64,000 nucleotides of DNA from Hibiscus mutabilis (GCA_019671005.1 CM033732.1:10823932-10887931), one strand, 5' to 3'; positions 1-13,146 are shown, counted from the stretch's first letter. Notes: generated by a model from the letters alone, not told the origin. Translations and numbers: made by a program.

Positions 1-491
1 TTGAGCAAGGAAATTACGACAAAGATCGGTCCAAGATCCTATTGATCCGGCAGAAATACTATTCAACCATGCTTTCGCCCTATCCCTCAGTAAATAGGGG
101 AATAATCTTAGTTGTAAAACATCGGGGGTGACTCCTTGTATTTTGAATGAATTGAAAATCTCGAGGAAAGATTTAAGATGTTGCCGTACATCTTCAGTTG
201 TTGAGCCGCCAAATTGACGAATTGTGTTGATCATATTGAACATCACTGGTTTCAACTCAAAGTGGTCGGCTTCAATTTTAGGTGTGACAACTCCTGGATT
301 AAGTCCTTCAAGATAGTCTCGAATAGTTCTGTTTTGTGCAAGAATCACTCCTCCTCCTGCTGGAACATCTTGATTCATATTGCCGTCTTGATTAGCCATT
401 GCTACTCTTAACTTTTGTCTGAGTCTTTGCAAGGTTCGTTCGATTTTGGATCAAAGGGATATTCTGGTGTAATCGGTCTCGCCCTGGTCAT
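1..491 (-). pseudogene. gag: gag N-terminal fragment, element 1
   Basis: On the minus strand the ATG at 491-489 opens the gag N-terminus (MTRARPITPEYPFD) seen in the other copies. A one-base loss near 447 relative to the other copies shifts the frame, and stops follow. Homology to gag continues to base 1, where the matrix/capsid-like region can be recognised in another frame (CRDFLARFN around bases 1-40). Non-functional, and partial because the window ends. Confidence 0.8.
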
Positions 492-585
492 ATACCAATG
501 CAAAACCAAAGTTTGTTAACCCTTTGAATCTTAGACAAGAAAAATAAAAAGTGCAAGAAAATAAAAACAAAGTTGCTACTGCCAA

Positions 586-603
586 TCCCCGGTAACGACG
601 CCA
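586..603 (-). other. primer binding site, element 1 (tRNA-Asp type)
   Basis: Minus strand reads TGGCGTCGTTACCGGGGA, six bases inside the LTR edge. It differs by two transitions from TGGCGCCGTTGCCGGGGA in element C, which complements the 3' end of plant tRNA-Asp as known for Athila elements. Confidence 0.75.
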
Positions 604-609
604 AAAACT

Positions 610-2125
610 TGTTGATCATATTGAGTGCTCCGCAATTGTGCAAGTGTACACGTCGTAAGTTATAGTATAAATGATATCGTCTCCATAATGATTGGTGCCA
701 CTTCAAGAATCTAATCTCTTGCACTGTAAAAAGTAAAAGAACACAGGTAGAAGATTGTAGGAGTTTAACTAACAACTAAACTAGAAAGCAATAAAGTAAA
801 ATAAAATGTAATCAAATGAGAGAGAATAGGCTAGGTTATCGTGAGTTGAGGAGTGATAGCCAATTGGATCATCTTGGTAAAAGGGTGCAAGGGAAACTCA
901 GTTGCCGTGGCAACTTACGCAGCGGGGATGCCTTGGCAACTAATCGACGGTTGCCTAGGCAACTAGCTGGGCAGCAACTTCAAGGTTCGGCGGAGCATTC
1001 TTCAATGGCTTCTTCTTATCCCTAAGTCGAAACTCTAGCTAATTGTGCATGCCTTGATAATACATCCCTGTGTGAATCAATGGTGAACAATAACCAATCT
1101 TGCGCCCCTATTAGCCGTTGAAATCCTTAACTTATTCCTAAGCCGGATTAATCTTCACCATCAATAGATTGAATAAAGACCATACTCATTTGTTTCTTGA
1201 ATCTAACTCTCCCGATATTAGATAAATAGATAGAGTTACGAGATCCTCTCCCAATTCACTCGCAAACAAGAATAAAAACCAAGAATGAGTAAACCTTGAA
1301 TTGAAAGTGCAAACTCTTATTACCTAAACAAAATCCAATTATTTCTCACAACCACAAAACACAATAACCTTAGCCAAATAGATTTAGTTCATGGCTAGGT
1401 TCCAAAGAAACACAAAACAAAAAAATCCCTAACATAAACCTAATCGAACAAGAAAGAAAAAGATGAAGAATGGTTGAAGCCTCTTGTCGAAATCTTTCCC
1501 CTTTTCTCTCTCTTCAATCGAACTCTCCCCCTTGCTCTCCCTTGAAGTTGACGGCTTGGTCTCATTTAAATAGGAGATGGCTAGGTCAAATCTCCCTTGA
1601 GGAAGAAGTTAAGCTGGAATTACATACTTTAAAAGAATACAATTCTTTATTATATTTAAATTCCTTCTAGATCTTCTCCTATCTTTTTGGGATTTAATTT
1701 CTCTTTGACCTCTTCATGGAAATCAAACTCCTTTAGGATTTAACTTTGCTCCACGTCATCTTGGGCTTATCTAGTCATCAATTTCGACTGCCATATCATC
1801 TTATCCCTTATCGACAATTGCCCTGGCAACTAGCTCGTCATCTCCTTCATGCATTGCCCTGGCAATTACATCGGCATCTCCTTCATGCACTACCCTGGCA
1901 ACTGGTTCCAGCCTTGTTTAGGCAAGTGATTCTGCACACACACAAAAACAACTATCGGCAGCACCCTTTTCCCACAAAATTAAGCAAAATATGAAATCAA
2001 GCTTGTCCACCAAGGAAACAATGCAAACATGCAGGAATGGCTAATAATGCAACTAATATGAGCCTAAGTCTAGCAATAATATGAACAAAAAGGGTGAATA
2101 AAATAGTACTTTTAGACACTTAACA
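610..2125 (-). repeat. 5' LTR of element 1 (1516 bp)
   Basis: Starts TGTTGATCATATTGAG and ends ACTTAACA on the plus strand, giving TG...CA ends in either orientation. It aligns along its length with the LTRs at 3654, 13902, 37790, 49201 and 59408. It contains the short tandem units with TTGCCCTGGCAA (1818-1865). The long LPWQ-type reading frame here is a by-product of those units and is not a gene. Confidence 0.85.
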
Positions 2126-3653
2126 GTGATGGCACAAAGAGATACAAGAGACATGTTCTTTAGACGAAAAAGGGAATCACAGTCTCAGCCGATCAAAGAA
2201 ATAGACTCATCGATTAACAATCCGATACACTTTAAGCCAAACAGAAAAAGAGTGATTGAGGTGGTGGATGAGAGTAATTTGGATATCCTGAAGTGCAGTG
2301 CAGTGGGTAGATGCATCAGACTTGCTTCCTTATCAGAATTGGCGATCGAATTCACTAGGATCAATTTGCAAGGTTTCTCTATTATGCGATTGCAATTCCC
2401 TTTTATTTTGTTCATGTTTCGAGATGTTGAATCACACAAATATTGGAATCGAATAAACTGTTACAATGGTTCGAGAGTGTACAAGAATAGTCATTGAAAA
2501 TTTGCTTCGATAGTAGATCTCCATGGTTGGCCATCGAATGAATCCTAATACAGGCATGGTCCAAGAGCACTTTCAAAAATATAGCAGAGACCGCGAAATG
2601 CAATCGTTCGAATGTGGACGAATCCTAATCGAGACGGACTGGATAAATAAAATTGCTGAAGTTATTGAACTTGTGGTGAGTGGACATGTATACCCGATCA
2701 GAGTCCATGAAATGGACTCAGCCATTAGTACTGAATACAATGAGGATGTAACAAAAGAACCCAGAGAATGTGAGAAAGATTCAATGCCTGAACAAATACA
2801 AAAATTCGAGTCTGTTGTGAATACAACACCATCGGCAATAAGGATAGATGAAACTCTCACAAGCAGAAATATGCATCTAGACAACGCAACACATCATTCA
2901 CATGAAACAATTGTCCCAAATTCGTTTGAGGCGATAGAATTAGGGACAAAACAAGCATTACTTGAGGTAAAGAGATGTATTGACTTGCGAGTTTTAGATA
3001 GTCAGAATAATGATGCAGATGATTTTTTGGATGCAAATGTGATCATAATTTCACGCAATGAAGGGGAGCATATAAACTTCGATGTGATGCAATGTGAGTT
3101 GCAAGGTAGCCCGATAGACCAGGATAATTATGATAAGAATCTCTCGACTAAGCCGGTGGAGAATTTGGGCGCAGTGGATAATACATCTAGCAATAACTAT
3201 TAAGATAGGGGGAGTTGATCGTAAAGTGAAACACATAACTGAACTCCTTAACAACAACATGCAATCATGAAAACAATTCACAACAGTGAAAGATGAGCCT
3301 AAAAGAGGAAGGGGAAGACCGCGGAAAGATCAAAACAAAAATCAACGAGTGGCGAATGGGTCCCTATTAGACTCGGATTTCATATGTAAGAAAAAATCAT
3401 TTATGAAAGAAGCAAGGGAGACAATTAATTTTGGGAAACTTGTGGGAGATGTTACCATTTGAAACAAAGAAGCAATCGTGAAATATATAGCGTGTATTAT
3501 CAAAGAGAAAGGGGGACAACAATAACTGGAATATGAAGGTATTGTCGTGGAATATTTAGAGTTTGGGACCGAGATTAAAAAAGAAAGATGTCCAGGATTG
3601 GGTATGACAATACCAATGTGAGATGGTTTGTTTACAAGAAACAAATTGGATGA
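2126..3653 (+). pseudogene. LINE-1: ORF1 and start of ORF2 (5' part)
   Basis: Reading frames at 2126-2497 and 2523-3203, joined by frameshifts, give a degenerate plant LINE ORF1. Visible are the post-RRM region, the TFKNIAE stretch typical of such proteins (in another frame near 2570), and the FECGRILIETDWINKIAEVIEL...VYPIRV segment at 2608-2700. An RGRGRPRK AT-hook-like motif lies near 3310. ORF2 begins at 3533 with the endonuclease start MKVLSWNI and has LQET near 3630, interrupted by stops. The piece ends where element A was inserted. Most of the endonuclease and all of the reverse transcriptase are absent here and in the continuation at 15449. Family assignment rests on recognised motifs. 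Confidence 0.75.
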
Positions 3654-5239
3654 TGTTGCGCGTAATAAGTGCTCCGCAATTGTGCAAGTGTACACGTCGC
3701 AAGTTATAGTATAAAAGATATCGTCTCAACAGGGATTGGTTCCACTTCAAGAATCTAATCTCTTGCACTGTAAAAAGTGAAAAGAACACAAGGAGAAGAT
3801 TGTAGGAGTTTTAACTAACAACTAGACTAGAAAGCAAATAAGTTAAAGAAGATGTAATCAAATAAGAGAGAATAGGCTAGGTTATCGTGAGTTGAAGTGT
3901 GATAGCCGATTGGATCGTCTTGGTAAAAGAGTGCAAGGGCAACTCAGTTGCCGTGGCAACTTGCGCAGCGGAGTTGCCTTTGCAACTAATCGACGGTTGC
4001 CTGGGCACTAGCTTGGCAACTACTTGGGCAGCTGGGTAGCAACTTCAAGGTTTGGCAGAGCGTTCTTCAATGGTTTTTTCTTATCCCTAAGTCGAAACTC
4101 TAGCTATTTGTGCATGCCTTGATAATACATCCCTGCGTGAATCAAGGGTGAACAACAACCAATCTTGCGCCCCTCTTAGTCGTTGAAATCCTTAACTTAT
4201 TCCTAAGCCGGATTAATCTTCACCATCAATAGATTGAATAAAGACCATACTTATTCGTTTCTTGAATCTAACTCTCCCGATATTAGATAAATAGATGAAG
4301 TTACGAGATCCTCTCTCAATTCACTCGCAAACAAGAATATGAACCAAGAATGAGTAAACCTTGAATTGAAAGTGCAAACTCTTATTACCTAAACAAAATC
4401 CAATTGTTTCTCACAACCACAAAACACAATAACCTTAGCCAAATAGATTTAGTTCAAGGCTAGGTTCCAAAGAAACACAAGACAAAGAATTCCTAGCATA
4501 AACCTAATTGAGCAAGAAAGAAAAAGATGAAGAATAGTTGAAGCCTTGTCCAAATCTCTCCAAAGCTCTTGCCGAAATCTCCCTTGCTCTCTTTGTCGAA
4601 ATTTCTCTCCTCCCTCCCCTTTGGAGTTGACGGCTTGGTCCTCAATTTATAGGGCTAGGTCAAAGTCTTTTTTTTTGCGGAGGAAGTTAAGTTGGAATTA
4701 AATATCTTTAACGAATATAATTCTTTATTATATTTAAATTCCTTCTAGAACTTTTCCATTCTTCTTGGGATTTAATTTCTCTTTAACCTCTTCATGGAAA
4801 TCAAACTCCTTTGGGATTTAACTTTGCTCCACGTCATCTTGGGCTTATCTACTCATCAATTTCGACTACCATATCATCTTATCCCTTATCGAAAATTACC
4901 CTGGCAACTAGCTCGACATCTCCTTCATGCATTGCCCTGGCAACTAGCTCGACATCTCCTTCATGCATTGCCCATGTCAACTAGCTCGGCATCTCCTTCA
5001 TGCATTGCCCTGGCAACTGGTTCTAGCCTTGCTTTGGCAAGTGATTCTGCACACATACACAAAAACACCAAAGCAATATCTTTTTCCACAAAATTAAGCA
5101 AAATATGAAATCAAGCTTGTCCACCAAGGAAATAATGCAAACATGTATGAATGGCTAATAATGCAACTAATATGAGCCTAAGTCTAGCAATAATAAGAAT
5201 AAAAAGGGTAATAAAAATAGTACTTTTTAACACTTAACA
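3654..5239 (-). repeat. 3' LTR of element A (1586 bp)
   Basis: Begins TGTTGCGCGTAATAAG and ends ACTTAACA on the plus strand. It is followed directly by CACCCCCAAACTCGAA, the complement of the purine tract. A minus-strand TATA-like CTATAAATTGAG lies near 4650. Units of about 36 bp around TTGCCCTGGCAA repeat at 4890-5035. Confidence 0.9.
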
Positions 5240-5277
5240 CACCCCCAAACTCGAACTATTGCTTGTCCTCAAGCAAT
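5240..5277 (-). other. 3' polypurine tract with hairpin, element A
   Basis: On the minus strand a perfect 8-bp stem with loop AGGA (ATTGCTTG/CAAGCAAT) is followed by GAGTTTGGGGGTG right at the LTR edge. The tract is where plus-strand DNA synthesis is primed in LTR elements. The same module is at 39316 and 59369. Confidence 0.7.
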
Positions 5278-5523
5278 GCAAACTAATAATTACCCGCCAA
5301 GACTTTAATTTTCACAAACTTAGCTTTGAACTTGATTTCAATTCTTAGAACCGGGGCACAAAGTATGATTGGCTTTTCATTTTTCAAAAAACTTAGGAGT
5401 TACTCAGAATCAAACTATAATGCTTGTGAGTGTGTGCGGAGTTGTGTGCAAGTTGATTTTTCGGATTCTATGCAAACAAGAGGTTTTCAAATTACTTCAT
5501 TGGGTTCTTTTAACATGTTTTAA

Positions 5524-5641
5524 CTAGAGCCGGTTTTGGGCACCTCTAGCGATCAATTTTTAGCACATACTAGAGCCAATATCGGGCACCTCTAGCAATC
5601 AATTTTTAGCACATACTAGAGCCAATTTCAGGCACCTCTAT
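5524..5641 (-). repeat. three CTAGAG...CTCTAG hairpin repeats, element A
   Basis: Copies of a 26-bp unit with self-complementary ends (CTAGAG/CTCTAG) at 5524, 5570 and 5616, about 46 bp apart, separated by AT-rich linker with AGCACATAC. The third has lost one end (CTCTAT). Elements B and C carry five and four copies in the same place. Confidence 0.8.
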
Positions 5642-5947
5642 CATTCATCCAATTTTTATTCTAATCCTCAAATTTTTTAATTATCAACCTAAGTTCGCTA
5701 GAATTCTTTGAATCAATCAGGCCACAACAGTGTTTCATCAAGTTTAGCATCATAGTAAGATTCTAAGTGTTTCCACGGTTATCCTAGAAAAAAATTCTAT
5801 CAATTAAGTACATTGGCAAAGTCATAATCAGATATTCATCAAATCTAGGCAATTGTTGTTCCAACTAAAGGCATGACAAGCAATTTATGTATCCTAAATG
5901 CAATACTTATGATGAATGTAACTAAACATGGTAACTAACTAATAACA

Positions 5948-5985
5948 ATCCCCCCAAACTCGAGTGAGGCACTGTCCTCAATGCA
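5948..5985 (-). other. second hairpin plus purine tract, element A
   Basis: On the minus strand a GCATTG-AGGA-CAATGC-type hairpin (one mismatch here) precedes CTCGAGTTTGGGGGG. It lies between the env-like gene and the 3' LTR, about 700 bp from the 3' purine tract. The same arrangement occurs in B (40142-40185) and C (58629-58665). Confidence 0.65.
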
Positions 5986-6034
5986 TGTAACAAAGAAAAA
6001 TAAAAATAAAGAAAAGTAAAATGCAAACGAGGAC

Positions 6035-7526
6035 TTACTCCGAGAGTTCGTCGTCGTGGATGATTAGTTTCCTTTTGGTCGGTGTCTTGATTCTTTTGCT
6101 TGAACGCGGTGGTTGCTTCCTTGTTGCCAATGGTGGAATCGATCCTCGTACGAGGTTGTCCTCCTCATATTCTTCATCAATGGCATTGGCTTTTCGCTTG
6201 GGCTTGGAGGATTCGATTGGTACGGTCTTTGCTGGTGCAATGGAGGAATCGTCCGAATCTAAAAAATCAGACAATGATTTTGTACAAGTTGATTAGGGCA
6301 TAGGTGCTTTACCATTGGCTTTTGCAGTGGTTGCCGGGGCGTCTTTAGTTTTGGTTAGTGTTAGTTGCCATGGCAACTGCTTGGGCAGGCGTAGTGTAGG
6401 TTGCCGCGGCATCATCTGTTGCGGTTGTCGTGGCAAGGATTTCGGTAGGAAAGATTAGGAACGGTACGCGGTTGTCCGAGTACTTTTCCAGGATAACTTG
6501 GGTGATGGCATTGTTGTGATCCTTCATGTACAGCGTGAACATTAGTTGCCGGTCTTCAAATTGCCTAAGGTGGTTCGTCAACGGTTGTAAGAGTGCTTCA
6601 AGTTGTCCTGGGGTTGCAGGCCGAGTTGCCCAGGCATCAGTTTCTTGGGCATTAGGGGTTGCCGAGGCGGCAAGAGTTGCCGTGGCAATTGAAGGCGTTG
6701 GGGATTTTACCGGTGCCTCTCCCATTAGCTTTCAGATTTGTGCTCGATTCCAACCGGACTTTGGTAGGGCCTTTTCATCAGTGGAGTCACTTGGCACATG
6801 CATCTCCTTGCAAAGATTGGAAATTAAGCAAGGGAAGAAAAGAGAACCCTTGTCTTTTGTGCTACATACAAAAATCCCATCACAAATAATTTTTCCAATG
6901 TTAATGATGCGATTATGCAAGATAAAATGTATGAGCAAAAGAGGAGGTGTATCAACGGTAGTATTGTGTGTTGTGGGCATTAAAGAAGTTTTAACAAACT
7001 TATTCCATAATTTTGCCTCGGGTTTAAGCCGAAGGCGATTTACCGTGCCCTTGTATTTACCGTCGTTCCAATGAGTTCCCGGTAGAGTGAGTTCTTGAAG
7101 CACCTTGTCGAGTTGCTTGGGCGTGAGTTGATCAACAAAGGCTTGATGCTCGTCATTCTCAATGTATAGCCCGTAAAAGGTGTTGATGTTTTCGGGGCTT
7201 ATGAGTATAGCCTTGTCATGAACAAAAACATAAGGATTATCTGGGTTAGGTGACTGAGCATAGAATTCTCTTACCCATGAGATGTTACCCGGTTCCCTTT
7301 GATGGCAAAAGATTTGCCACTTTTGATGTGCAATCTTTTCGAAGATGAATGGTTCAAGGCCGAAATCTTGATGAGAGTTGGAGTATTAAAAGCCTTGTTC
7401 TTCGCAAATCTTTCGGCTTTCAAACTTGGAGTGAAATCTTTCTTGAACCACCGGTGTAGCAAACTTCTTGTATCTAGGTTCTTTGGAGGAACTTGGATGA
7501 ACGAAAAATTTGATTTTGGATGCCAT
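6035..7526 (-). pseudogene. env-like ORF, element A
   Basis: The minus-strand ATG at 7526-7524 begins MASKIKFFVHPSSS and the last codons, KRKLIIHDDELSE, end at 6035. Homologous to the unbroken 507-aa ORF at 57058-58581. Stops and frameshifts break it, for example after EEQGF near 7386 and again in the Ala/Pro/Thr-rich part. The role of this third ORF in Athila elements is unknown. 'Env-like' is a label from its place downstream of pol, not proof of an envelope protein. Confidence 0.8.
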
Positions 7527-8144
7527 GGATGATCTTGGTTGTGAGTTTTGGGAAAAACAAAGAAAAGAAAGCAAAAGAAACTAAAGAGTTGCAAGGTGAA
7601 AAGTGGGAATAGGTTTCTTGGAAGTTAAGGGTGATGGCTTAAATAGAATAGATAGGTAGTAAATATGGTGGGTGAGAGTAATTTTGAGAGAAAGAAAACA
7701 AGGGTTTAGATTGGGGAAATGTGATGGCTAGGGGGTTTAGGAAAGGGGAAGGGTTTGGCCGGTTATGTAGGGTTTGTTTAGGGTAGATTGAAGGCTTAAT
7801 ATAAGCCTTAGATTCAGCCCATTAATTTCCTTGTTGAAGAAGTTTCCTTCTTGAATCAAAATTCCTCTTTATCTTGAACTCTTTTCCTACAATCCAAAAA
7901 CAAATAATATAAAGATTAAAATTAAAGATAAACCAATAAAAGAAAATAAAGAAAGATGTGCAAAGAAATTCTTAAACTTAAAATTCTAAAACAATTAGAT
8001 AAATATGAAAGAAATATGTAGTTTTAATCTTAAAGAAAATAAATAAATCTATCCTAAAAAGAAAAATAACCAAAAATAATAAAAAAAATAGTTCGAAAAA
8101 AATAAAACGAAAAAGAAAAAGAAAATTTCGAAAGGAGAGCATGC
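7527..8144. other. non-coding spacer between env-like gene and pol, element A
   Basis: A-rich on the plus strand with low-complexity runs (AAATAAAGAAAG-like). It matches the spacers at 41458-41986 and 56526-57057. No gene or site seen beyond possible leader for the env-like ORF. Confidence 0.6.
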
Positions 8145-11100
8145 TCATACATCTCCTAAGATGACCACTTCTTTGTTATGTTCCACATGGGCACCGTTGT
8201 AGCGCTTCAATCTTTGTCCGTTGACTTTGAATTCATGTTCGTCAATGATGGACTTGATTATCACGGCACCATAGGAGAATGGTTTGACAACTTCAAATGG
8301 TCTCAACCATATTGATTTTAGTTTTCCCGGGAAAAGTTTTAGCCGAGAATTGAATAAGAGGACTAGTTGCCCTGGCATGAATTGCCGCGGCAATAGTTTC
8401 TTTTCATGCCATTGCTTTTTTATCTCCTTGTAGATTCGTGCATTGTTATAGGCGAGTGCACGAAATTCTTCCATCTCGTTGAGGTCCAATAAACGCTTTT
8501 GTCTGCCACTTTCCCAATCCATATTCACGGTCTTGATTGCCCAATATGCCTTGTGTTCGATTTCTATCGGTAGATGGCATGTTTTTCCATAGACAAGTCG
8601 GAAGGGAGACATACCTAAGGGTGTTTTGAATTAAGTGCGATTTGCCCAAAGTGCGTCATCTAGTCTTACTGACCAATCATTCCTAGAGGGATTTACAACT
8701 TTCTCGAGTATACCCTTCAATTCTTGGTTGGAAATTTTTGCTTGCCCATTAGTTTGTGGGTGATATGCCGTGGCAATCTTGTGAGATACACCAAAGTGTT
8801 GTAACATTTTGGTGATGAGTTTGTTGTCAAAGTGCTTGCCTTCATCACTGATAATTACTCTTGGCATCCCAAACCGTGTAAATATGTTTTTTTGCAAGAA
8901 TCGTTGCACGATCTTGGAATCGTTGTTGGGAACTGCAGCTGCCTCAACCCATTTAGACACGTAGTCAACGACAAGTAGAATGTAGAGGTTACCAAATGAG
9001 TATGGGAAATGTCCCATAAAATGAATCCCCCATACATCGAACAATTCCACCTCGATGATGTTTTGGAGCGGCATCTCATGTCGTCTAGAGATATTGCCTG
9101 TCCTCTGGCAACGATTACATTGCTTGTAAAACTCTTAGGCATCTTTGTACAGTGTTGGCCAATACAAACCGGATTGCAAAACTTTAGCTGCGGTAAGTGT
9201 TCCTCCAAAATGTCCTTCATATGGTGCAGAATGGCATTGCCGAAGTACATTCTGCTGCTCCTCTTCAGGGAAACATCGGCGTATAACCGGATATGTACAT
9301 TGTTTAAACAAAATAGGCTCGTCCCAAAAGTAATGCTTAGCATCATGGTGGAACCGCTTCTTCCCTTGGTGAGTAAGGCCATAAGGTAAAATACCACAAA
9401 CAAGGAAATTAACTAAATCCGCGTACCAGGGTATTACTGAGGCATGTGTTGCCGTGGCAACTGCTTCTATGGTTGCCAAGGCGTGCGCTTCTAGAGTTGT
9501 CGCGGCATGCGCGCCAAGAGTTGCTGAGGCATCGAGGGTTGCCAAAGCATGCGCATCCATGGTTGTCGAGGCGTCAGGGATTACCGAGGCATACGTGTCC
9601 ATGGTTGCCGAGGTAACTAACAGTTGCTCATCTAGGAATGCATCGCATATCTCTAAATCCGCGTCCTTCTCTCTATTGCGTTCTAAGCGTGATAAGTGAT
9701 CGACCACTTGATTTTCTGTTCCTTTCCTATCCTTAATTTCAATATCAAACTCTTGTAAAAGCAATATCCAACGAATCAAATGAGTTTTGGCATCTTTTTT
9801 AGCAAATAGATACTTAATTGCCGAATGGTCCGTATGAACAATTACCTTTGTACCAATCAAATAGGATCAGAACTTGTCAAATGTGAAAACTACGGCTAGT
9901 AACTCTTTCTCTGTTGTTGTGTAATTCACTTAAGCATTATTAAGAGTTTTACTAGCGTAGTATGTCACATGAAAGGTCTTACATGTGCGTTGGCCTAGGA
10001 CTGCTCCTACCGCGAAATCGCTTGCATCACACATGAGCTCAAAAGGTAGCATCCAATCTGGTGGAACGACAATGGGTGTCGAGGCAAGCTTTTCCTATAG
10101 GGTTTCGAATGCTTTGGCGCAAGAATCATCAAAATTTAAGACTTTATCCTGTTCAAGCAAATTGCACAAGGGTTTAGTAATTTTAGAAAAATTATGAATA
10201 AACTTCCTGTAAAAACCTGCATGTCCAAGAAAGCTTCGGATTCCTTTAACCAAACTTGGTGGGGGTAATCTCTCGATCACGTCCACCATGGCTTTGTCTA
10301 CTTCAATTCCCTTGGATGAAATCTTGTGGCCGAACACTATTCCTTCATCTACCATAAATGGTACTTCTCCCAATTAAGGACAAAATCAATTTCTTCACAT
10401 CTTGCCAACACCTTCTCTAAATTGCCGAGGCAACTGTCGAAGTCATTACCAAAAACGGAAAAATCATCCATGAAGATCTCAAGGAAATCTTCGACCATGT
10501 CTGAAAAGAGTGCCATCATGCATCTTTGGAAGGTTTCCAGGGCATTATACAATCCTAATGGCATCCTAGTGGCTTTGTTTAACTTTCGATAATCCATACA
10601 AACCCTCCAACCGGTCATAGTCCTAGTTGGAATGAGTTCATTGTTTTCATTACTTACCACCGTTATACTTCCAATTTTTCGGTACATATTGTACCAGACT
10701 TACCCATGTACTATCAGAGATAGGGTATATGATGTCGGCGTCAAGCCACTTGATGATTTCTTTCATTACAACCCCTTTCATGGCATGATTCAGTCTCCTC
10801 TGGGCCTCAATCGAAGGTTTGTGATCATTTTACAACAAAATCTTGTGCATGCACACTGCCGGGCTAATTCCCTTCAAGTCGGCAATTGTCCACCCTATTG
10901 CCTTCTTGTGTAGCATCAACATTTTGATCACCTTCTTTTCCTGCTCAGGCTGTAACTTAGAGGAAATAATTACAGGCAATGTATTATCAGTTCCCAAGTA
11001 ATCATATTTTAGTTGCCCTGGCAACTGTTTCAACTCAAGAATCGGTGGTTGTTCAATGGAGGGCTTTTCGAGTTTACCTTCCTTACCTGAGTAATCCAGT

Positions 11101-13146
11101 GGTTCAAAGTATGTACCTGGTCAATTGACTAACCAATTTGCCTCTTCTTGTTGTTCCTCATCAATCGATTCTTCATACTCATCTGGTTCCTCTTGATCGG
11201 TAATGTAGTTGCTGAGGCAATTAAATTCCTCGTCGAAGTTAAACTCTGCCATGGCATGAAGAAGTTGGCATTCTTCCGGATCATCGGTATGCCTTAGTGT
11301 TTGGAACACATTTAGTTTAACTTACTGGTCATTCACCCTCATTGTGAGTTCTCCCTTTTCAACATCGATCAAGGTTCTCCCTGTTGCTAGGAAAGGTCTC
11401 CCGAGAATGATAGATGCATGCTCATCTGCTTCACAATCCAAAACAATAAAGTCAGCGGGAAAAATAAATTTATCAACTTTTACCAATATGTCTTCAATTT
11501 TTCCCTCTGGATGCACATAGGATATGTCGGCTAGCTGTAGCATAACTGTTGTAGGTCTTGCCTTCTCGATTTCTAGTTTCTGGAAAACCTATTTAGGCAT
11601 CAAGTTTATGCTTGCTCCAAGGTCACATAATGCTTTCCCGACATAGTGGTTTCCGATGGAACAAGGTATTGTGAAACTTCCAGGGTCCTTCAACTTGGGT
11701 GGCATACGATTGTGCAACATGGCCATGCATCCCTCTGTTGCGGCAACTGTTTCAAACTTTCCTAGCCTTGTTCTCTTGGACACAATGTCTTTAAGAAACT
11801 TGGCATAGTTCGGCATTTCTTCAATTACTTCAACCAATGGCAAGTTGATGTGGACTTGCTTTAGGATATCAAGAAACTTCTTGAATTGATATTCTTGCTT
11901 TTGTCGCTTCAACCTTTGTGGGAATGGTGGTGGAAGTCGGATATCTTCGATCCTTTCATTGGTATAGAACCTGATTGATGGTATTTCCGAGGCATTGTCA
12001 ACTGGGGTTGCCATGGCGTGCCTATCGTTGGTTGCCGCGGTATCCTTATCGCCGGTTGCTGAGGCATGCTTATCGCTGGTTGTCGTGGCAATTCCTGGTT
12101 CAACATTTGAGGCTTTGCCGCTGAGTTCGTCTTAATCTTTTTGTGGAGCTTTGTTTGATAAGCGAGCTTGGGCCTCTTTAAGTTGTTGGCCACTTCTAGT
12201 GGTGATCGCCTTACATTGCTCATGGCCAATTCCTCTTGCGACTTCAGTATCGCTAGGTAAACCTCCTTTCGGTCTAGTGTTTAGGTTTTGAGCAAATTGT
12301 CTGACTTGATTTTCCAATGATTTGATTGCCGCCTCTTGGTTTTGCAATCTCATCTCGGTCCTGTTAATAAAAGCATCAGTTCTTTTTATGAAGTTACTAT
12401 TCTCAGTCATATAAGATTCATTTTTCAACATAAAAGCATTAAGAGAATTTTCCAATGAACTAGATGTTGTCGGTTGTTGCTGCGGCAACTGTTGCCGTGG
12501 CATATTCTGCTGGAATCCCGATGCTTGTGCATTCTGATTGTTCTGGTTTAGAGCATTGTTGGGATTACTCTATGAAAAATTCGGGTGCTTCTCCCAAGCT
12601 GGATTGTATGTGTTGGACATCACATTGTTGTTCCGGTTGTAATTCCCTACATAAAAGCTGGATTCCAGATACTGCAAACGTTCAAAAGAATCATGGTTAC
12701 CACCACATAACTCACAAAAAGAATCCATTACCTTGACCTCCTGTGTTGTTTGGTTTCTGCATGTTCTGGACCATCTTGGTTAGAGTGGCCAATTGTGCCG
12801 AAATTGAGTATGATGATCCAAGCTTATGTATTGTGGCTTGGCGTCTAACTCCTCATCTTCTAGCAGATGGGAACTGATTATCATTCTTGGCAAGCCTGTT
12901 AAGAATTTGCATTGCTTCAATTTCAGGTGTAACAACTCCTGGATTAAGTCCTTCAAGATATTCTTCAAGATAGTCTCGAATATTTCTATTTCGTGCAAGA
13001 ATCACTCCTCATGCTGGAACATCCTGATTCATATTGCCGTATTGATTAGCCATTACTACTCTTAACCTTCGTCTGAGTCTTTGCAAGGTTCGTTCGATTT
13101 CTGGATCAAAGGGATATTCCGGTGTAATCTGTCTCGCCCTGGTCAT
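8145..13146 (-). pseudogene. gag-pol: gag-pol pseudogene, element A
   Basis: Minus strand from MTRARQITPEYPFD (13146) to the stop at 8145-8147. Recognised in order: gag N-terminus; protease with CDLGASINLMPK (near 11600); RT with VCMDYRKLNKATR and FMDDFSVFG (10450-10600); RNase H with HTDHSAIKYLFAKKDAK (about 9800); integrase with HHCC finger and ISDEGKHFDN, PQTNGQAEISN (8750-8900). Two deletions are clear against element C. One removes the gag capsid region (junction near 12922, at GAAGC in both parents). The other removes the RT block with FLDGYSGYNQI (junction near 10565, at AGGA). Several frameshifts and stops occur. The first integrase catalytic Asp is His (WGIHFMG). Confidence 0.85.

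Larger units (their letters stand above)
1..2125 (-). mobile_element. Athila-type Ty3/gypsy element 1, 5' part (runs off left edge)
   Basis: Read on the minus strand this is LTR (2125 to 610), primer binding site (603 to 586), leader, then the start of gag (491 to 1). The rest lies left of the window. LTR, leader and gag match those of the complete elements at 3654-15448, 37790-48444 and 49201-60969, so the same family is meant. The right LTR edge (ending CA at 2125) abuts LINE-derived coding sequence, so the element landed in a LINE. The target duplication cannot be tested because the other end is missing. Confidence 0.85.

Noticed and set aside
1746..1994. LPWQ-rich reading frames in LTRs (also 4794-5108, 38909-39121, 48035-48355, 49290-49640, 59536-59846)
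   Set aside because: They come from the 36-bp LTR tandem units around TTGCCCTGGCAA, are open on both strands, and are not conserved between copies.
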